Assembly (NCBI GenBank): GCA_037127315.1
Contig: JBBBDQ010001124.1
Coordinates: forward strand, 1,021,001 to 1,085,000
Reading direction: 5' to 3'
From: Ascarosepion bandense
Taxonomy: Eukaryota; Mollusca; Cephalopoda; Sepiida; Sepiidae
Length of the DNA: 64,000 nt
Shown in pieces: positions 19,131 to 30,419 of the stretch. Positions within the stretch are counted from its first letter, which is position 1, and every line of letters starts with the position of its first letter. The translations under genes were made by a program, and so were the position numbers. The notes below the pieces were generated by a model. The model made no database searches and was not told where the DNA came from. It worked only from the letters and a program-made list of their open reading frames with translations.

Positions 19131-20925
19131 CAGAATTTTATGTATTTTTTCTTTCATTTGCTCGTTCAAACATTTAGCTTCCTTCCTTTAATTTTTTTTA
19201 AAAGCTAAATTTTCCATATTTTTCATCCCACTTCCTTTGTTTATTTTTATATATTTCTCTATCTCTCTCTTACTTCATTTTCTTTTTCTGCATTTAATTT
19301 TTAATATTGGGTTTATCTTTTTTATTCCCTTTTTCTCCTCTCAGGTCTTTCTCTTTCATTTAATCTCTCTATATAATACTTTCTTTCTCTTTCCCTCTCT
19401 CACACACTCTTTTTCTTATTTTTTAATCTCTCTATATAGCACTTTCTTTCTATTTGTCTCTCCCTCTCTCACACTCTCCTTTTCCCTCTCTCACATTTTC
19501 TCTTTTCCCTCTCTCACACTCTCTTTTTTCCCTGTCTCGCACTCTCTTTTTTCCCTGTCTCGCACTCTCTTTTTTTCCCTGTCTCACACTCTTTTTTTCC
19601 CTGTCTCACACTCTCTTTTTTTCCCTGTCTCACACTCTCTTTTTTTCCCTGTCTCACACTCTCTTTTTTTCCCTTTCTCTCACACTCTCTTTTTTTCTTT
19701 CTCTCACACTCTCTTTTTTTCTTTCTCTCACACTCTCTTTTTTTCTTTCTCTCACACTCTCTTTTTTCTTTCTCTCACACTCTCTTTTTTTCTTTCTCTC
19801 ACACTTTTTCCCTCTCTCACACTCGCCTTTTCTTATCCTTTAATCTCTCTATATAGCACTTTCTTTCTATTTCTTTTTCCCTCTCTCTCACTCTTTTTTC
19901 CCATCCTTTAATCTCCCTACATAGCACTTTCTTTCTCTTTCCCTCTCTCACACTCGCTTTTTTCCCTCTCTCACACTCGCTTTTTTCCCTCTCTCACACT
20001 CGCTTTTTTCCCTCTCTCACACTCGCTTTTTCCCTCTCTCACACTCGCTTTTTTCCCTCTCTCACACTCTCTTTTTTACCCTCTCTCACACTCGCCTTTT
20101 CTTATCCTTTAATCTCTCATTATAGCACTTTCTTTCTACTTCTTTTTCCCTCTCTCACACTTTCTTTTTTCCCCTCTCTCACACTTTCTTTCTTTTTCCC
20201 TCTTTCACACTCTCTTTTTCCCTCTTTCACCCTCTCTCTTTTTCCCTCTTTCACACTCTCTTTTTCTTATCCTTTAATCTCTCTATATAGCACTTTCTTT
20301 CTCTTTCTCACACTCTTTTTCTTACCCTTTAATCTCTCTATATAACACTTTCTTTCTATTTGTTTTTTGCTCTCTAACACTCTCTCTTTTTTTTAACCTT
20401 CTCTTTCTGTCATGCTTTATTTTTCACATTCAACACATTTACTGTCTATATTTCATTCACTCACTTCCTTCAAGTTACTTTTTTCTATTTCTTCTTATCA
20501 GTCATTTTCTTTTTTCCTATCATGTTTAATTTTTCATATTGAATGACCTCTGCTGACCTCTGCCTTTCACTTCCCTTGTTCTTTCTCATACTTTCTATTT
20601 TCTCATTTGCCCCTCTCTGTTCATTTTAATCTTTCACATTTATTTTCTTTGTCGCCCTCTCTTCTCCGTCTCTGATTTTCTTTTCCTTTTCCTTCTTTAA
20701 ATCTCTCTTCTCTCGGATTTTTTTACAACCCTCTCTCTTGCAAACTTTTTCTTTCTATTTCTCTATCTTCAAATCCTCTCTCTCTCTGATTCCTTATCTT
20801 TATTTTCACTGACTCTGTTCACAGATCTTTTGGACATTTTTTTCAGTTTTTCTACCATTGTCTTTTTTCTGCAAGTCTCTTACTCTTTTTTTACCCTCTC
20901 TATTTTTTTTTGTCTTTTTCATTGG
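19131..20925. repeat. Pyrimidine-rich minisatellite with higher-order units
   Basis: The plus strand is nearly all C and T. From about 19450 to 20260 a unit of about 24 bases, CTCTCACACTCTCTTTTTTT with variants CCCTGTCTCACAC and CCCTCTCTCACAC, repeats many times. A spacer of the form CCTTTAATCTCTCTATATAG followed by CACTTTCTTTCT recurs near 19350, 19420, 19835, 19900, 20105, 20270 and 20325, giving a higher-order period of roughly 80-450 bases. From 20400 to 20925 the repeat decays into general T/C tracts. The open frames here are composition artefacts. Confidence 0.88.
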
Positions 20926-21755
20926 CGGTTACAATCTGAACAACAAAGATGATACAGTGCTGACAGTTGACATGGAAAGAAAGCTACAAGACCTCCTAAA
21001 AAAGGGTGATGAAAAAAGTCAAAAGAAAGGACTACAAATAAACCACAAGAAAACCAAATGTATGGTCATCAGCAAAAAGAGGAACCCAAAATACCAATTA
21101 CAGGTGGGGGATATGAAAATCAAACAAATAAAAACATTTATGTACCTGGGAAGTGTTCTAACAGAATATGGAAAGTGCAACACAGATCTGAAGGTGAATT
21201 AGAATGGCCAAGGACGTATTCCAGAAGCTGAGCAGAGTATTAAGAGACAGGAAAATTTTGCTAGAAACAAAGAAGAGAGTACTGGATTGCTATGTAATGT
21301 CTGTCCTTCAATATGACAATGAATGCAGAACAATATCATCAAAGATGAAGGAAAAATTTGAAGCAACTGAAATGTGGTTCTACAGAAGTATGCTGCAGAT
21401 ATTATGGATCGAGCATGTGAGCAATGAGGAGGTCTTGGAAAGGATGGAAAGGAAAAGGAAATTAATACTGAGCATCAGGAAAAGACAGCTGAAGTTCCTG
21501 GGACATGTGATGAGGAAGGAAGGCTTGGAGAATCTGATAATCACAGGTCAGATAGAGGGGAAAGAGAGATGGGGGAAAGCAGCGGAAAACATATTTGATG
21601 GACCTGAGCAGGTGGACGGCAGAGTGGGGTTTGGTTGGGGTAACAACAGAAAGCATGCTAAGAACCACCAGATAGGGAGACGTGGAAGACCATTATCACC
21701 TAAATTTCGAAGGGACATGGCACATAGAAAAAGAACAAGAGGATGAACAGTAAAG
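20926..21755 (+). mobile_element. RTE reverse transcriptase C-terminal part and tail
   Basis: Largest RTE copy in the window. Frame one (20935-21199): KKGLQINHKKTKCMVISKKR then MKIKQIKTFMYLGSVLTEYG, the RTE RT palm end and thumb. After a TAG at 21200-21202 and a frame change the second part (21204-21746) reads SRVLRDRKILLETKKRVLDC, MLQILWIEHVSNEEVLERME, RKRQLKFLGHVMRKEGLENL and ITGQIEG, ending in HRKRTRG. The endonuclease and YADD core are absent. It lies between two pyrimidine tracts; the left boundary falls within TTTTTCATTGGCGG. Confidence 0.85.
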
Positions 21756-22017
21756 TATAATCAACAAACTATGTACTACACTAGTCAGTTGCATTCCCTT
21801 TCACACAAATGCACTTGGGTATAGCATGAATCTATCTTTCCATGTTCTCAACCATGGGATGAATAATAGACTGGGATTTCCAGGCGTGAGTTGCAACATG
21901 TCTAAGAAAAGAAAAACTCTGAATTCCTCACTGCAGAGAAGGCAAAAATGCAGGAAATCACTCTACTATTTTTTCCAAGAAGGCATGTCAATCTAGAGAT
22001 AACAAAGAAAAGGAATT
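21756..22017. other. Unassigned DNA
   Basis: No recognised element. Confidence 0.35.
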
Positions 22018-22068
22018 TGTGAAGAGCCATGATTACCTACATCTTGAGTGGACATTGCACTAATTCCG
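22018..22068 (+). mobile_element. RTE 3'-end scrap
   Basis: GTGAAGAGCCATGATTACCT and the following GAGTGGACATTGCAC match the last 50 bases of RTE coding (the TMITYVLKGHGT-like tail). Confidence 0.6.
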
Positions 22069-22079
22069 AGCAGACTCTT

Positions 22080-22495
22080 ACTATCTTAACCCTCTCTTCT
22101 TTTATCTTTCTTCCCCCACTCTCTCTTCTCGGATCTATTTGGATTTCTGTGCTGAACACTGTTTTTTCTCTGTCTTTTCTCTCTTTATTTTCCTTCTCTC
22201 CCCCTCTCTCTATCTCTCTGATCTTTTTACATCTCTGTGCCTGGCTGACTCTTTCTTTTCTCTTTGTTTCTCTATTCTTTCTCTCTCTATTTCTCTGTTT
22301 GTTTTCCTTCTCCCACTCTCTCTCTATTCTATTTGGATCTCTGTGTCTAGCCGACTCTGCTTTTCTCTTTGTTTCTCTAGCTTTTTCATTTCTACCTTTC
22401 TTTTTTCCTTCCCTCTCACTCTTTCTCTCTATTTTTTTTTACTTTCTATGCTGAACACTTCTTCTCTATTTTTCTTTCTTCCCATTTGATTTTGA
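22080..22495. repeat. Second pyrimidine-rich minisatellite, unit about 105 bases
   Basis: The phrase ATCTCTGTG(C/T)(C/T)(G/T)(A/G)(A/G)C recurs near 22140, 22228, 22338 and 22445 with T/C-rich filler between, about four units. A similar phrase occurs once near 23615, so this tract and 23340-23690 share an origin. Confidence 0.7.
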
Positions 22496-22504
22496 TCTCT
22501 GTGA

Positions 22505-23330
22505 TTCTAAAACTCCCTGGTCCTGAGTATGACGGTAACTTGCATCTGGCAGCTAGGCCTCTGATTGGGAGGTTGTGAGGAGCATGGAACCACCTCTTAA
22601 TTGCTGTTGTTCCCAGGTTCAACTAACCCGGAGTGGTAGTCCCTGTTAGGGTCCCAGCTATGGGTAAATAGTTTACCCCCAAACTGGTGTCAAAATACTA
22701 TGAAAGTATAAAATATAAATACTATGAAAGTATAAAAATACTTTTTTAGAAATATAAACATAAAAATAGACTTTTATAGAAAAATATACATTTTTTGAGG
22801 AAAGATATTACCAACAATATATTTTTGAATGAAAAAATTATTCTCAGCAAAACATTTTTGAATACAAAACTAGAAGACATTTTCAGTTTGCTAAAATAAA
22901 AAAAACAAAAAAATTTAATTGAAATCTGACTAAATCAACCTTCTCAGTATAGTCAGTCAGTTAAGTGCCATACATGATACACGCTTGGGCGATCATGTCT
23001 CGAAAGAGACATGACTGACTGGGCAGAAGATTATCTCGCAGTAGGTTGCCATTGCTTTCTTCAGTAGACTGGTTGTCGACGAAGGCTATAGAACCCAATC
23101 TGTCCTGTTATTTAACCCATAACTGGAAGGAATAGGTGGATTAATACCTTTCCCAAGGGTATTTGTGCATAAGTGAATGCAATGAATTCAGCTGGAATTT
23201 GAACTCGACTCCCCGGTTTCTTGTTCCGAGCCAATATCCAATACACCACAATGCACATATTAAAAAAAATACCTTAAAACACCGCCTTTTCGGGATTAAA
23301 TAACCCACAGAGGTGTTGATATGCCGTTAA
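22505..23330 (+). mobile_element. D-repeat interrupted by a C-SINE
   Basis: Left part 22505-22950: CTGGCAGCTAGGCCTCTGAT, GGAGTGGTAGTCCCTGTTAG, AAACTGGTGTCAAAATACTA, then A-rich units with ACATTTTTTGAGGAAA and the CTAAATCAACCTTCTCA block. The right part resumes at 23259 with AATACCTTAAAAC and ends GATATGCCGTTAAACAAAAC. Removing the SINE gives a continuous D-repeat. Confidence 0.85.
22951..23258 (-). mobile_element. C-SINE nested in D-repeat
   Basis: Full C-SINE on the minus strand, 3' end TTAACTGACTGAC at the left and head GTGCATTGTGGTGTATTGGA at the right. The D-repeat segments on both sides are consecutive in other copies. Confidence 0.9.
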
Positions 23331-23339
23331 ACAAAACTC

Positions 23340-23690
23340 AAACACTAAAACTCCCTTTCTTTTCACTTCCCTCACTATTTTTGCTTCTCCTTTTTTCCTC
23401 CTCTCTCTCTCTCTCCATCTCTCTACTCTTTAGTTCTCTGTGCTTATTAAATTTGTTTTCTTCATCAAATTCATTTCTAGGTTTCCCTTTTTCTTTTTTC
23501 TCTTTCACCCCTTTTCTCTTTTTATGCTCAGCACTATTTTTCTTTTTTTCTCTCTCTCTCTATCTTTGCTTTTTTCACTCCCCCCCCCCTCTCTCTCTCT
23601 CTCTCTCCTTTCGGAATCTCTGTGCAGAACAGACGTCATTTTCTCCCTTCAACTCAATGTCCACCTTTTCATTTTGTTAATCTTTCTAAT
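23340..23690. repeat. Pyrimidine-rich tract
   Basis: C/T-rich on the plus strand, with a CT run at 23400-23420 and C10-CT run at 23581-23606. One phrase (GGAATCTCTGTGCAGAACAG) resembles the unit of the 22080 minisatellite. Confidence 0.7.
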
Positions 23691-23982
23691 CAGCAATTTC
23701 TCATTATTCACAAATTGAAAGGAAAGCTATTTTTATTCAGGTGCGATGGCTGTAAAATTACAAAACTGTTATCCAATATAAATATAAATTTGTTGACATT
23801 CAAAACCCAAAAGCAAGAATAGAAATTAAAACTTGATATTTTCAAATAACTTAGAGCCTTGTATCGATAAACAGATTAAAAGTTCAAAACTTGAATAAAT
23901 GCACTTTGATAAAAAAATTATGCGTGTCTAATGATAACTTGTGTGTCTTTGTCTAATGATTATCAGGGCCAAAAATGGTGTC
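23691..23982. other. Unassigned DNA
   Basis: Nothing recognised. Confidence 0.35.
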
Positions 23983-23993
23983 ACTAAACTTAG

Positions 23994-24303
23994 TTCGGAT
24001 GTGCATTGTGATGTCTTCGATATCGGCTCGGAACGAAAAATCGGGGAGCCGAGTTCGAATTCCAGCTGGATTCACTGCATTCACTTATATGCAAATACCC
24101 TTAAGAAAGGTATTAATCCATCTATTCCTTCCAGTCATAGGTCAAATAATAGGACAGATTGGGTTCTATAGCCTTGGCTGGCAACCAGTTTACCGCAGAA
24201 AGCAATGGCAACCTACTGCGGGATAATCTTCTGCCCAGTCAGTCATGTTTCTTTCGAGACATGATCGCCCAAACATGTATCATGTATGATACTTAACTAA
24301 CTA
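23994..24303 (+). mobile_element. C-SINE, full length, with target duplication
   Basis: Head GATGTGCATTGTGATGTCTT, B box GAGTTCGAATTCC near 24051, body and 3' end near 24290-24303. The flanks ACTAAACTTAG (23983-23993) and ACTAAACTCAG (24304-24314) form an 11-bp target duplication with one mismatch. Confidence 0.9.
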
Positions 24304-24570
24304 ACTAAACTCAGAGTTCAGATTCTGCCTTGGTTTGTTGCATTCAGTTTCACAGTTACCTTTGAAAAAGATGTGAAACCTTAATACCCCTTAACTATGG
24401 GTTAAATAGCAAAATAAAATTCATAACTATTGAAAGAGCAATGAGAAACCACTCTATTTTTCTCAAGATGTTTTGCCAGATATTTATAAATAGTAAAAAG
24501 AAACTGAACGTCCATAATCTATGTTCTGAAATAAAAAGGCCTTTTACAGAATAATGATAATAATACTTTG

Positions 24571-24880
24571 CAATGTGCATTGTGGTGCGGTGGATATTGG
24601 CTCAGAATGAGAAATCGGGGAGACGAGTTCGAATTCCAGTTGAATTCCTTACTTTCACTTACGCACAAATACCCTTGGGAAATGTATTAATCGCTCTCTT
24701 CCTTCCAGTTATGGGTTAAATAACAGAACAGATTGGGTTCTGTAGCCTTGGCTGGCAACTAGTCTACCACAGAAAGAAATTGCAACCTACCGTGGGATAA
24801 TCTTCTGCCCAGTCATTCATGTCACTTTCGAGACATGATCGCCCAAGTGCGTTTTCCTGTATGACACATAAGTGACTGAA
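24571..24880 (+). mobile_element. C-SINE, full length
   Basis: Head GTGCATTGTGGTGCGGTGGA, B box GAGTTCGAATTCC near 24628, body, 3' end with AGTGACTGA replacing TTAACTGACTGA. Possible short duplication GAATAAT at both sides. Confidence 0.85.
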
Positions 24881-25016
24881 TAATAGTGTATGAATTTCTT
24901 GGCTAAGCCACAAATGTCCTTATTAATTTGTGACTTTTTTTTTCCTTGTTTTTCTGCTGATTTTATTGAAACTCCCAGATCACCATGACCGATAAGGCAA
25001 CATTAATAATAATAAA

Positions 25017-25078
25017 AGGGGCAATGTAAAATTATGATCATTCACATTCTGAAGGGACATGGCACATAAAAGAAGAAA
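25017..25078 (+). mobile_element. RTE 3'-end scrap
   Basis: CTGAAGGGACATGGCACATA and AAAGAAGAAA match the RTE terminus. Confidence 0.65.
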
Positions 25079-25204
25079 TATCTATCCAAAACAAGAATGC
25101 TGGCCCCATCCCCTTTCAGTACTTCGTAACAATTCCGAGAATGAGTTCAGTGTTAATTGAGTGACACATTGCTGTAATCTTGTGCCACAATAAACAAAGT
25201 AATT

Positions 25205-26010
25205 ATCTGGTTCTGGGCATGACGGTAAACTGTATCCGGCAGCAATGCCTCTGATTGGGAGGTTGTAAAGAGCATGGAGCCACCACTTAGTTGCTGTTGT
25301 TCTCAGGTCTACCCTGACCTGGAGTGGTAGCACCTGTTAGGGTCCCAGGTATAGGCAAATAATTAACCCCCCCAAACTGGGGTCAAAACACTATGAAAGT
25401 ATAAAAAATACACTTGTATAGGAATATATAGAAAGGAATGAATTCTTCAAGAAAAATATACATTTTTGAAGAAAAAATATTGCCAATACTTTTTGAAAAA
25501 AAAAATTATTACTATAACAGATTTTTGAAGGAAAATAAATTATTCGCAGCAAAACATTTTTTAATACAAAAGTAGAAGACATTGGTAGTACCTGTTTGGG
25601 TCCCAGCTATGGCTAAATAGCTAACCTCCAAAGTGGCATCAAAACACTATGAAAATATAAAAATACACTTGTATAGAAATATATACATAAAGCTCGACTT
25701 TTATAGAAAATATGTATTTTTTGAAGGATAAATATTACTAACAATACAGTTTTGAAAAAAAAATTATTTCCATAACACTTTTTTGAAAGGAAAAAATTAT
25801 TCTCAGCAAAAAATTTTTGAATACAAAACTAGAAGACATTTTCAGTTTTCTAAAATAAAAAAGAATGAAAACAAAAAAGTTTGATTAAAATCTGACCAAA
25901 TCAACCTTCTCATGATAACCGAACACTAAAAAACTATACCTTAAAACCCCACTTTTTGGCATTAAATAACCCACAGAAATTGATATGTTGTTAAACAAAA
26001 CTCAAAGCAA
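25205..26010 (+). mobile_element. D-repeat with partial internal duplication
   Basis: A D-repeat 5' part (25205-25590) is followed at about 25590 by a second occurrence of GGTAGTACCTGTTTGGGTCC and a second A-rich centre, then the normal right end (GACCAAATCAACCTTCTCAT, GATATGTTGTTAAACAAAAC). Either a tandem duplication or two overlapping insertions. Confidence 0.8.
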
Positions 26011-26173
26011 TGGACAATATACTCATGGAGTAGTTAACAACTATTAACAGATTTTTTTTTTCACTGATATTTGGTCTAATTCTCATAAGTTGGTTGGTTG
26101 TACCAGAATTTTCAGCACCTCCTTTGTACTTTCGTGAGCTCAGACATTGCAGGGCTTGTGAGCTTGTACCTTG

Positions 26174-26286
26174 TTATGCTAATCTTTGTTTACTAAAATA
26201 TTTACTTTTCAGTACCAACTTTTTACTTGTATGTTTAGCCCTTTTTATGCTAATCTTTGTTGACTAAAATATTTACTTTTGACAGG
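26174..26286. repeat. Tandem duplication, period about 72 bases
   Basis: TATGCTAATCTTTGTTTACT with AAAATATTTACTTTT occurs at 26174 and again at 26246 with a few changes. Confidence 0.75.
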
Positions 26287-26565
26287 AGCTGTTTTCCTCA
26301 TTATAATCCTATAGATGCTATCCGCACTGACCATAACTATAAGGTTGAATTCAATCTTTACTGGGCATTTCACTTTTGTGACCTTGTGCCAGACTAAGGT
26401 AAGTTTTGTAAATATCTCTATGCTTGATTTACTCCACAAATGCTACTCAGAACTTCTAGAGAACAAGTCTTTCAAAATTTTTTGAATCATAACTTTTTTT
26501 GTTAAAAGGAAATCTTTACAACCTTCATTTGCAAAAGACAGTTTTTTGCACCCCTCTTCATATTT
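26287..26565. other. Unassigned DNA
   Basis: Nothing recognised. Confidence 0.35.
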
Positions 26566-26740
26566 TTTTTTTAATCATATCACCCCAAGCAAGGCGATAA
26601 CGCCACTGATGCGCAGGAGGCTACGTAAGAGTAAAAAGATTGGAAAAGAGAAAGCCGGAAACCACATCCTAAACAGGGAACAAGGTATGAGCCTCTTCAC
26701 CTGTACAATAGACGTGGGTGGAGTGTGAACTGGACGATAG
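26566..26740 (-). mobile_element. J-LINE 3' UTR only
   Basis: Poly-T run near 26565-26573, then ATCACCCCAAGCAAGGCGAT and GCTACGTAAGAG. Truncated before coding. Next to it GACTAAACTA and TAGTTTAGTC form a short inverted pair (about 26739 and 26792). Confidence 0.8.
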
Positions 26741-26962
26741 ACTAAACTATCTACTCCAATTGGAAAAAAAAAAATAAAGAAAAGAGTGAATAGTTTAGTC
26801 TATCTACTCCAATATTTGTAAAAATATTTTCACACACTCCCACCTTTGTAAGCAAAATTTTTCAGGCCCCATCCCCATGTTTGTAAAAAAACATTTGGCT
26901 CCTTCCTTGCATAAGTGGCCTAACCCATTTCCAATAAAATCAACCAGTGGCAACTTTTTGTT

Positions 26963-27232
26963 GTTTTTTTTTAATCATGTCACCCCAAGCAAGGCATTCC
27001 ACTGCCACCATGGCACATGGGGTTACATAGAGGGATTGGGTATAGGAAATGTCAGAAGGCAGGTGATAGACGACTTAGGATGTACATAGAGAGAGAGTTG
27101 GAGAGAGTGGGTGTGAGTTAATATGTTAGGAGGTGTCTGTTGACCCTACATTTAAACTCCTGGAGGTTGTAGCCATCGGGGAAGCAAGCATACGGTAAGG
27201 AATTCCACAGGCGGGAAGTGCGAGTACTACTG
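26963..27232 (-). mobile_element. J-LINE 3' end, 5'-truncated
   Basis: Poly-T 26963-26971, the 3' UTR with GGCATTCCACTGCCACCATG as in the copies at 16983 and 35455, and the end of the coding part (RLWNSLPYACFPDGYNLQEF). Confidence 0.85.
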
Positions 27233-27568
27233 AAAACAAGAGGGGTAAAAATCTACTTTGGAAAACTGCTTCTCCCAAGGAAATCTCATGTCAGAAACAA
27301 TTCCTTCTTAAGAAAAATTTTAAATTACATATTTATTTATTCTTTAAAGTGAACTAAATTGTATAATTTTTTTCATTTACTGGATGTGTGACCAGAAATA
27401 AATAAAAAAAATGATTCTTATATATTTAATAAAAATAAACTTTTCTTTTAACAAATATAATTAGGTTGTAAATATTTTAATAACAAATGGTCATTTATTA
27501 AGTTATTCAGAGGAAGGCTGTTCCACAATGATATGAAACTAAAATAAGAAACATGATATCATTATCTA
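27233..27568. other. Unassigned AT-rich DNA
   Basis: Nothing recognised. Confidence 0.35.
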
Positions 27569-27592
27569 TCTAAACTTATTTATAAATGCAAC

Positions 27593-27633
<41 letters not shown>

Positions 27634-28297
27634 ATTACCTATAGACTCCGAAACGGCTGAACCGATTTTCTTGAAAATTTACACAGTTGTACTATAAGAG
27701 TCTGCGAGTGTTCTTAGCTAGGTTTTGTGTCGAGGTACCCCCGATAAATATTGAAAATCGATAATTGAAAAAATTTGGTTATAGCAGAAGTGGTCCGATT
27801 TTAATCAAATTTGATACACTCATAGACAAAGACATAAGAAACAATATTCAGAAGTTACAAGGTTGCAGTTCTTACAATAGGGCAGAAAATCGATAATGTA
27901 TATATATATAAAAGGCAAGATGGTTGTGTGTGTGTGTTTGTTTATCTGCCTTTATGTCTGTATTTTTTTCAGCCGTTTTATCTTTTTGCTTCGGGTTTGG
28001 CTCTAAGTAGGTATAATTGTAGTTTTTAGTCTCAGCCACGATACCATTTACTCAGAGGACTTATTTAGTCTTCAAAATTCAGTTTACGATGAAAAAACTT
28101 ATTTGATATTGATACCAGGAAATCAAAATTTGACTTACATCCATTCATTTTTCTTTCAGTCTACAGTTTCACTTTAACTGGAAACAACTTTTGCTTTTTA
28201 GTCTTTTGTGCCAACGTCCAAAGAGTCTGAGCTGCAGGACCATGGATTAGTTTTAAAGCTTTCATTATACCTGAGCAATGCCAGGCTATACTGCTAG
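27569..28297 (+). mobile_element. Non-autonomous Helitron, copy 2, complete
   Basis: Starts TCTAAACTTATTTATAAATG and ends with a hairpin region (CCTGAGCAATGCCAGG) and CTGCTAG followed by T. A TG microsatellite at 27595-27631 lies near the 5' end and an AT run at 27897-27910 marks the middle. 729 bases without coding. Inserted between C and T; the consensus insertion before T is respected at the 3' side. Confidence 0.85.
27595..27631. repeat. TG microsatellite inside Helitron
   Basis: TG run of about 37 bases. The other two Helitron copies have shorter TG runs in the same place. Confidence 0.9.
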
Positions 28298-28649
28298 TGT
28301 TAATATAATAGAATTTGTTAACAGTGTTTTGTTAAATTTTAAATTTGAGGATTTGTTTTTAAATGTAAAACATGCAGTTTTATTTTTGGCAGGAAAAATT
28401 ACGATAAAGAGCAAATAATGATCCTAAAAAATAATTTTTCTTTAATTCAATCACAACTTTCCTGAATTTTTACACAACTTCCCAAGGTAGTTTTGATCCC
28501 AATTTGGAAAGGTCTTCTATAGAGCACTGAACAAATGTTGAGCTTTTGTGTCCACCAAAAAAAAAAAAAAAACAGTGTCAAAAAGATGTTTTTTCTTCGA
28601 TTGTCACCGTGATTACTTTAACTATTTTCCCTCCTTGATAAAAAGAAAA
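28298..28649. other. Unassigned AT-rich DNA
   Basis: Contains a poly-A run near 28557-28572. Confidence 0.35.
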
Positions 28650-29375
28650 GGATTATTAAGAAGTGTGAACAATAAAGGAACAGGAATTAAAAAGATAATG
28701 ATTGACTTTGCATTTAAATATTTAAAGATCAAGCTTAACTAGAGAGCAAGAAACCAAAAATGAATTCCACACATGAGAAGTGCAAGAGAAGAAACTATTA
28801 GCATAGAACTTACAATTACAACTAGCAATGTCAACAGTGAAATTATGAGACCTAGTTGCCAATCTAGTACTGAAGTTCGTGTAGAAAAAAGGAAAGCTTG
28901 TCAGAACAATTGCCATGAAATTATTTATAGAAAAGGCACAGGAAAGCCACGCTCTAGCATTGGAAACATGACTGAAGCCAAGATACCAATGGCATTGCAA
29001 ATTCTTTGTATTTTATCAAGAACCTCTAAATATATAGCAGAAGCAACTGACAAGATGTGTCAGCAAAATTCAATACATGGATGAATGGCAGACTTATAAA
29101 TGTATAAGAGAGATTCTGGCAGTGAAAAACTGTTTTGCACAACAATGAAACAACTTTTCTCACAGCAGACTTAGCAATTGATTTAATCTAATCTTGCCGT
29201 TTCATTTTAGCAGAAAACATTTCCCAGAGAAGGATCAACAAGTCACTTTCCTGAAGGTTAGCATTAGCCATGCTTATGAAATGTAAAGAAAGTTCACTAA
29301 GACAATTAAAAGAGAGCAGTTTAATTTTAGTCATGTTAAAATTAACAAGCAATTTCTTGCCCTAGTTAATCTTGG
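28650..29375 (-). mobile_element. Old J-LINE, A-rich subfamily
   Basis: Minus-strand order is preserved from the RT-end (the LVNFNMTKIKLL-like region near 29330) through the SIAKSAVRKV segment, the C-terminal cysteine-rich domain (near 28880-28760) and the 3' UTR (ACAATAAAGGAACAGGAATT). Many stops. Same age class as 12625, 13285 and 59825. Confidence 0.75.
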
Positions 29376-29394
29376 GTATAACAAAGTACCTCTG

Positions 29395-30345
29395 ACAGTA
29401 AGGTCTCCGATTAGATGATTGAAGTTTTTGAGAAGTTTGGAACCACCTTTTTAACTGCTATTGTTCCCAGGTTTACCATGACCTGGAGTGGTAGCACCTG
29501 TTTGGGTGTCAGCTATAGGCAAATAGTGAATCCCCCACCACATAAAAGCAAAATGCTATAAAAATATAGAAATATATTTTTATAGTAAAATTACCAGCAA
29601 TACATTTTTATAAAACAAAGACCAAAAATATATATGGTAAAATAACCAACAAGTCATTTTTAAAGCAAAATGACCAGCAATATATTTTAGCAGTAGTTGT
29701 AGGCATACAACTGTGTTCAAAATAGGGTCCTGGGTATGATGGTAAACTGCATCTGGCAGCAAGGCCTCTGACTGGGAGGTTGTGAGGAGCATGAAACCTC
29801 CTCTTAATTGCTGTTGTTCCCAGGTCTACTCTGACTTGGAGTGGTAGCACCTGTTAGGGTCCCAGCTATGGGCAAATAGTTAACCCCCCCACCAAAATGG
29901 GGTCAAAATACTATGAAAGTATAAAAAATACACTTGTATAGAAATATATATACAAAGGAATGAACTCTTATTGAAAAATATACATTTTTGAAGAAAAAAT
30001 TATTACTATAACAGATTTTTGAAAGAAAAATAAATTATTCTCAGCAAAGCATTTTTGAATAAAAAACTAGAAGACATTTTCAATTTTCTAAAATAAAAAA
30101 GAATCAAAACAAAAAAAAATTTCATTAGAATCTGACTAAATCAACCTTCTCATTATAACCGAACATTAAAAAAAAACTTAAAACCCCTTCGTTTTGGCAT
30201 TAAATAACCCACGGAGGTTGATATGCCGTTAAACAAAACTCAGACTCCATGTGTTCAAAATATATTTAGTTGTAGCCATAAAATTGTGTTCAAATGATTT
30301 AGGTTTTGACATTAAATAAACCATAGTGGTTGATATACCACTAAA
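29395..30345 (+). mobile_element. Outer D-repeat split by a second D-repeat
   Basis: Older D-repeat: left part 29395-29711 (GGAACCACCTTTTTAACTGC, GAGTGGTAGCACCTGTTTGG), right end at about 30300-30345 (TTGACATTAAATAAACCATA, ATACCACTAAACAAAAT). The younger D-repeat sits between. Confidence 0.82.
29725..30249 (+). mobile_element. Inner D-repeat, complete, 13-bp target duplication
   Basis: Begins GGGTCCTGGGTATGATGGTA and ends ACAAAACTCAGACTCCA. TGTGTTCAAAATA is found exactly at 29712-29724 and 30250-30262. Length about 525 bases with no coding. The 13-bp duplication fits target-primed retroposition and not hAT, Tc1 or Helitron transfer, so D is probably a SINE-like or LINE-tail element. Confidence 0.92.
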
Positions 30346-30419
30346 CAAAATTAACCAACAATTTGACTATATTAACAAATTGTAGGTCATTTTTTAGATT
30401 AGCTGCCAATTTTTTTAAT

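Noticed and set aside
19237..19911. 224-codon open frame rich in SLTHTLFF repeats
   Set aside because: It is the translation of the polypyrimidine minisatellite; repeat units are kept at DNA level and frames change freely between neighbours.
22029..22489. 141- and 116-codon hydrophobic frames
   Set aside because: Same cause: T/C-rich minisatellite DNA lacking stops by composition.
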